Shown in pieces: positions 6,010 to 8,754 of a stretch of 8,754 bases of DNA. Every line of letters starts with the position of its first letter. Position 1 is the stretch's first letter. The notes under the pieces are model-generated. The model did no database searches. It was not told the origin of the DNA and saw nothing but the letters and a program-made list of their open reading frames with translations. The stretch comes from Bacteroidales bacterium (lineage in GTDB: Bacteria > Bacteroidota > Bacteroidia > Bacteroidales > UBA3824). The DNA is taken from assembly GCA_017645985.1 (NCBI GenBank), contig JAGCNK010000009.1, positions 1 to 8,754 of the forward strand, in the 5' to 3' direction. A program made the position numbers and the translations under genes.

Positions 6010-6756
6010 GCGAAAGTGGTGCTTACAATATCCAACGGACTTCCCGAAGCTGCAAAAATCACTTTTGACGCCACAGCCAAGTCCAACGGATTCGTAGATT
6101 TTGACGTAACCAGCCTTACAGCCGAATCGGCCACCGAAAAATCGTTCACACTCACAATTCCTGCCGATGCCGAAGCCGGAGTATACAACGGCGAAATATC
6201 ATTGACCGACCCGATGGGCACAGTAAGCCAGAAATACCAGTTTGAAATAAATGTAAACTACTCAAGCAAATACATCAAATCCAAGTTTACCGACGTGGTA
6301 TTTATCAGCAACGCCGAAGGCCAGTTTGCAGAATATCAATGGTACAAGGACGGCAAGAAACTCGAAGGCGAAACAATGCAGTTTTACAACGACCTCAACG
6401 GTGTGAAAGGATTCTACAGCGCCGACGTGGTGACAGTTGAAGGCAAAAAATTAAAAGTCTGCGGCGTACAGCTCAATGCAGTGGATGTTCCGGAAACCAA
6501 GGTGCTCGCCAAACGTGGCGAAATTTATCCCAACCCGGCAAAAGCATCGCAGCCTATTAATATAAGGTTGGTAAACTTCAACGAAGAGGAAATCGCAACA
6601 GCGTATATGTTTGTATTCAACTCGCTTGGAAACAGAGTATTACAACGCAGCCACCTCTCCGAGGAGTTCACAATCGAGCTGCCCAAGGGAAGCTACACAG
6701 TTTCAATCATCTGCAAACAACAAAGACTCTCATACAAAATCATAGTTAACGACTAA
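6010..6756 (+). pseudogene. C-terminal part of the surface protein: Ig-like region and T9SS type A sorting domain
   Basis: This continues the frame of the upstream surface-protein gene for 248 codons after the TAG (residues 628-875 of the joined protein). It has no signal peptide and no promoter, and its first possible start (GTG 6016) falls within a beta strand, so it is not an independent gene. Content: a beta domain at about 630-710; an Ig-like segment at about 719-779 (AEYQWYKDGKKLEG, then FYSADVVTVEG); then the sorting domain at about 795-875, with GEIYPNPAKAS, a FNSLGNRVL strand, LPKGSYTVSI and the closing YKIIVND. This is the classic T9SS type A pattern, which directs passage across the outer membrane and surface attachment. 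The stop ahead of it separates the sorting domain from the signal peptide, so the gene is non-functional as sequenced unless the TAG is read through or is an error. Confidence 0.82.
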
Positions 6757-6770
6757 TACACTCATATACA

Positions 6771-8195
6771 ATGAAAAAGTTTTATCTCATCATATTACTA
6801 ACTCTTACCGCAGGCGCAATACAAGCCCAAACCAAGAAAAAAGCCAAACCGCTTAACATCTGCGAACCAACCACATACGTGCACGCGTCGATTGGCGGAG
6901 GCATCCACAACCTCTGCTACGACCTCGGCTCGTACGGCACCCGTGGAATAGGCCTTGGAGGAATGTTCACAGGAGGAATCACACATTTCTTCACCGACAA
7001 TTTTGGTGCTACCGCTGGATTAATGCTCAACTACACAGGCACATCCGCCAAAATCAACACAGTAGAGTCAATCGAAAACGCAATCGACGAAGAGTCTAAT
7101 CCCTACATCCACCAGACACACTTTTACGACCTCAAAGAGCGTCAGAGCGTATTTTCGGTAGGCATTCCCATTGGAGGATACTATCAGCACGAAATAGGCA
7201 AAAAATTCAAAGTGACTGGCGGCGCAGGCGTAATTGTATCAATACCATTGTCGGGCAGTTACAAAACCAAGTCGGGATATTTGGAAACCAAAGGCTACTA
7301 TCCCGAAGACAGGCTGACCTTGGAAGGAATGTCGCAGCACCACGAATTCAAGGCACAGGATTTCAGCGGAGTATTTGAGTTAAAACCCTCGATATCACCG
7401 TTTTTGCAAGCTGGCGCGGTATACTGCATCAACAAGGAATGGAGCGCCACAGCAGGCGTATATTTCGCCTACGGAGTCAACTCGGTGGTAAAAAACAAGA
7501 AACCGTATCTCTACGACCCCGACTGTATGAGCGCCGACGCTTACCGCAACCCCACATACAACAGCGTTTGCGAATCTCCCGCCGCCGACAAAATCAACAC
7601 ACTGTCGGTAGGCATTATGGTGGGCGCGGCATACAACATCGGCAACATCTTCAACCGCAAGAAGAAACCTACCGAAAAACCGATCGAAATCAAGACCATC
7701 GAAGTTCCCGATTCAATACTTGTGGCCAACGTAGACGACGCCGAACTGCAAATAATTGAAACCGAACCATTCTCCGAAGTACAACCAGTAGTAGACGAAA
7801 TACAACCGGCAGACACTCAAATAGTGGCCATCGACGTTAAGAAAGAACTCTCGCTCAACGGATTCAATATGCAGTTTGCCTTCAACGACTCCACAGCCAT
7901 TCTCAACACACGCTATCAGAATTATCTCAACCAGATAGCCGAGGATATGAAAGAGAACCCCGAAAAAATCATCATCATCACAGGTCACACCTGCGACATC
8001 GGTTCATACGACGCCAACTACAAAGTAGCTCTGCGCCGTGCGGGCTTTGCCAAGCAGCAATTGATGCAGCGAGGCATCAGCGCCAACCGTATAAAGACAC
8101 AATCAAAGGCATATCTTGAGCCCCTTGTACCCAACACATCGGAAGAAAACCGAAAAATCAACCGACGTATCGAGTTCAAATACCTCAAAGAATAA
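6771..8195 (+). CDS. OmpA-family outer-membrane protein with N-terminal beta-barrel
   Basis: A 474-residue protein. Its signal peptide is cleaved after residue 19 (AIQA-Q). Residues about 33-295 look like an outer-membrane barrel: alternating strands rich in Gly and aromatics (YVHASIGGGIHNL, GIGLGGMFTGGITHFF, AGLMLNYTG, SVFSVGIPIGGYY, FLQAGAVYCI, SATAGVYFAYGV, VGIMVGAAYNIGNIF). A Lys/Pro- then Glu/Val-rich linker spans about 296-355. The OmpA-like peptidoglycan-binding domain covers about 362-474: GFNMQFAFNDSTAIL, IIITGHTCDIGSYDANY, LRRAGFAKQQLMQRGISANRI and NRKINRRIEF. D409 and R423 match the diaminopimelate-contacting Asp and Arg of OmpA domains. The expected role is tethering the outer membrane to the cell wall. 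It starts 14 bp after the surface-protein stop, so it is probably co-transcribed. I see no clear hairpin terminator in the 60 bases after its stop. Confidence 0.9.
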   Translation: MKKFYLIILLTLTAGAIQAQTKKKAKPLNICEPTTYVHASIGGGIHNLCYDLGSYGTRGIGLGGMFTGGITHFFTDNFGATAGLMLNYTGTSAKINTVESIENAIDEESNPYIHQTHFYDLKERQSVFSVGIPIGGYYQHEIGKKFKVTGGAGVIVSIPLSGSYKTKSGYLETKGYYPEDRLTLEGMSQHHEFKAQDFSGVFELKPSISPFLQAGAVYCINKEWSATAGVYFAYGVNSVVKNKKPYLYDPDCMSADAYRNPTYNSVCESPAADKINTLSVGIMVGAAYNIGNIFNRKKKPTEKPIEIKTIEVPDSILVANVDDAELQIIETEPFSEVQPVVDEIQPADTQIVAIDVKKELSLNGFNMQFAFNDSTAILNTRYQNYLNQIAEDMKENPEKIIIITGHTCDIGSYDANYKVALRRAGFAKQQLMQRGISANRIKTQSKAYLEPLVPNTSEENRKINRRIEFKYLKE

Positions 8196-8255
8196 GTGCA
8201 TTACAGACACCTCCAAAAAAAAGTGATATAAAACAAAAAAAATCTTCACAAAAGT

Positions 8256-8286
8256 TTTGGAGAATAAAAAAAACGCTCTACCTTTG
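8256..8286 (+). promoter_or_regulatory. Bacteroidetes-type promoter of tRNA-Leu
   Basis: TTTG at 8256-8259, a 19-base spacer, then TACCTTTG at 8279-8286: full matches to both the -33 and -7 Bacteroidetes boxes. The -7 box ends 21 bases ahead of the mature tRNA 5' end, leaving a short leader. This is the best promoter match in the window, as expected for a tRNA gene. Confidence 0.85.
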
Positions 8287-8307
8287 CATCGTCAAAATCA
8301 AAGACAA

Positions 8308-8393
8308 GCCCGGATGGCGGAATTGGTAGACGCGCATGTTTGAGGGGCATGTCCCAGTAATATGGGGTGCAAGTTCAACTCTTGTTTCGGGCA
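8308..8393 (+). tRNA. tRNA-Leu, anticodon GAG
   Basis: All arms can be folded. The acceptor is GCCCGGA (8308-8314) with TTCGGGC (8386-8392, one G-T pair), and A8393 is the discriminator. The D stem is GCG/CGC (8317-8319, 8331-8333) with TTGGTAGA in the loop. The anticodon stem is 8335-8339 with 8347-8351, and loop TTGAGGG places GAG at 8342-8344. The long variable arm (8352-8368, TCCC pairing with GGGG) is typical of type II leucine tRNAs. The T arm is GCAAG/CTTGT with loop TTCAACT. CCA is not encoded, as is usual in this phylum. It reads CUC and CUU codons. Confidence 0.96.
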
Positions 8394-8397
8394 CGGA

Positions 8398-8434
8398 AAA
8401 TTGCAGAATTTAAAAGTTCTGCAATTTTTTTTTT
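8398..8434 (+). terminator. Rho-independent terminator of tRNA-Leu
   Basis: TTGCAGAA (8401-8408) pairs perfectly with TTCTGCAA (8417-8424) across an 8-base loop. Flanking A and T bases extend the stem, and ten T follow at 8425-8434. It begins a few bases after the tRNA 3' end. Confidence 0.9.
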
Positions 8435-8466
8435 GCATATATCCCATCGCTTTATAATATTTTTTC

Positions 8467-8474
8467 TATATTTA
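8467..8474 (+). promoter_or_regulatory. Possible weak -7 box for the zinc-ribbon protein gene
   Basis: TATATTTA differs from TAnnTTTG at the last base and lies 18 bases before the ATG at 8493. No TTTG box is found at the proper distance upstream. The surroundings are AT-rich, so the match could be chance. Confidence 0.3.
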
Positions 8475-8492
8475 AGCCGAAATTTCAGCATC

Positions 8493-8754
8493 ATGAAAAT
8501 AACCAAAAAAATAAAGCGATTGGTAGACTTGGCGTTAAGCGACAGTGTGTTAACATACGTTGAGCGGCAGACTATTGTCAAGACGGCTATTAACAGCGGC
8601 ATCTCGGAAAAAGAAATCAACCAGTACATCGACAACGCACTCCGCAAACGCTTAAAATCATACACCAAAGAAGAACTTCAGCATTGTCCGTTTTGCGGAG
8701 CGCAGATTCCGTTGGTTAGCGACGAGTGTCTTTTCTGCGGCAACTCGCTCAACA
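8493..8754 (+). CDS. TerB-like helical plus zinc-ribbon protein, N-terminal part (3' end outside window)
   Basis: The open frame runs from ATG 8493 through the window end (87 complete codons), so the protein is incomplete. Residues about 8-54 form an amphipathic helical segment: LVDLALSDSVLTYVERQTIV, then KTAINSGISEKEINQYIDNAL. This resembles the 'ALADG-x-IT-x-x-ER ... G-I-x-x-x-E' pattern of TerB-like tellurite-resistance-related modules common in Bacteroidetes, but the usual Asp/Gly-rich loop is SDSV here. A two-knuckle zinc ribbon follows: C65-PF-C68-G and C79-LF-C82-G. There is no signal peptide, so a cytoplasmic location is likely. The role is unknown; a zinc-stabilised adaptor leading into further downstream domains is one possibility. 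The upstream neighbour is the terminated tRNA gene, so this is a separate transcription unit. Confidence 0.72.
   Translation, partial: MKITKKIKRLVDLALSDSVLTYVERQTIVKTAINSGISEKEINQYIDNALRKRLKSYTKEELQHCPFCGAQIPLVSDECLFCGNSLN

Noticed and set aside
4129..6756. Genome-wide TAG reassignment or a special amino acid at TAG 6007-6009
   Set aside because: The kinase gene ends with TAG at 964-966, followed by another TAG at 976-978 and directly by a strong terminator, so TAG acts as a normal stop here. No readthrough context or structural element is visible after 6009.
7439..7988. Overlapping open frames on both strands inside the OmpA-family gene
   Set aside because: Their translations are Arg-rich or low-complexity and lie inside a confidently identified gene.
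8308..8393. tRNA-Leu as an integration site for a mobile element
   Set aside because: No integrase, no repeated tRNA 3' segment and no phage or conjugation gene is visible in the window.

Overview
The window looks like chromosomal DNA from a member of the Bacteroidales (phylum Bacteroidota). The evidence is of several independent kinds. Promoters match the Bacteroidetes consensus (TAnnTTTG with an upstream TTTG-like box), and start codons lack Shine-Dalgarno sequences but have AT-rich leaders. There is a GSCFA-domain protein, a radical SAM/lipoprotein gene pair of a type I associate with this phylum, and a protein with a type IX secretion (T9SS) C-terminal sorting domain. T9SS and the gene mix argue for a Bacteroidales lineage other than typical gut Bacteroides, but the genus cannot be read from this sequence.

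Layout. (1) 1-966 (+): 3' part of a receptor-type Ser/Thr protein kinase. Only the last helix of the kinase domain is present, followed by a Pro-rich linker, one membrane helix, an Asn/Gln-rich spacer, a TPR-like hairpin and WG-like repeats. (2) 986-1033: a hairpin with T tracts on both sides, which can end transcription from both directions. (3) 1045-2549 (-): a two-gene operon, a radical SAM/SPASM enzyme followed 32 bp later by a small lipoprotein, its presumed substrate or partner. (4) 2550-2687: a compact divergent control region with two promoters and two inverted repeats. (5) 2688-8195 (+): four tightly spaced co-directional genes (gaps of 6, 10 and 14 bp). They encode a thioredoxin-fold lipoprotein lacking the nucleophilic cysteine, a GSCFA protein, a large YDG/MBG-repeat T9SS surface protein interrupted by an in-frame TAG, and an OmpA-family outer-membrane protein. 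(6) 8256-8434 (+): tRNA-Leu(GAG) with its own promoter and terminator. (7) 8493-end (+): the start of a TerB-like/zinc-ribbon protein that runs off the window.

How the genes work together. The envelope is the common theme: a signalling kinase with an external sensor region, an rSAM-modified lipoprotein, and an operon of exported proteins in which a long surface protein is made just before an OmpA-type protein that can tie the outer membrane to peptidoglycan. The strongest candidates for undescribed biology are the rSAM/lipoprotein pair, whose chemistry I do not know to be established, and the four-gene envelope operon. The in-frame TAG in the surface protein is most simply a nonsense mutation or a base error. 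It removes the sorting domain, and recoding is argued against by a normal TAG stop directly ahead of the terminator at 964-966.

No stretch over 300 bases lacks a gene. I saw no CRISPR array, insertion sequence, integrase or phage gene.
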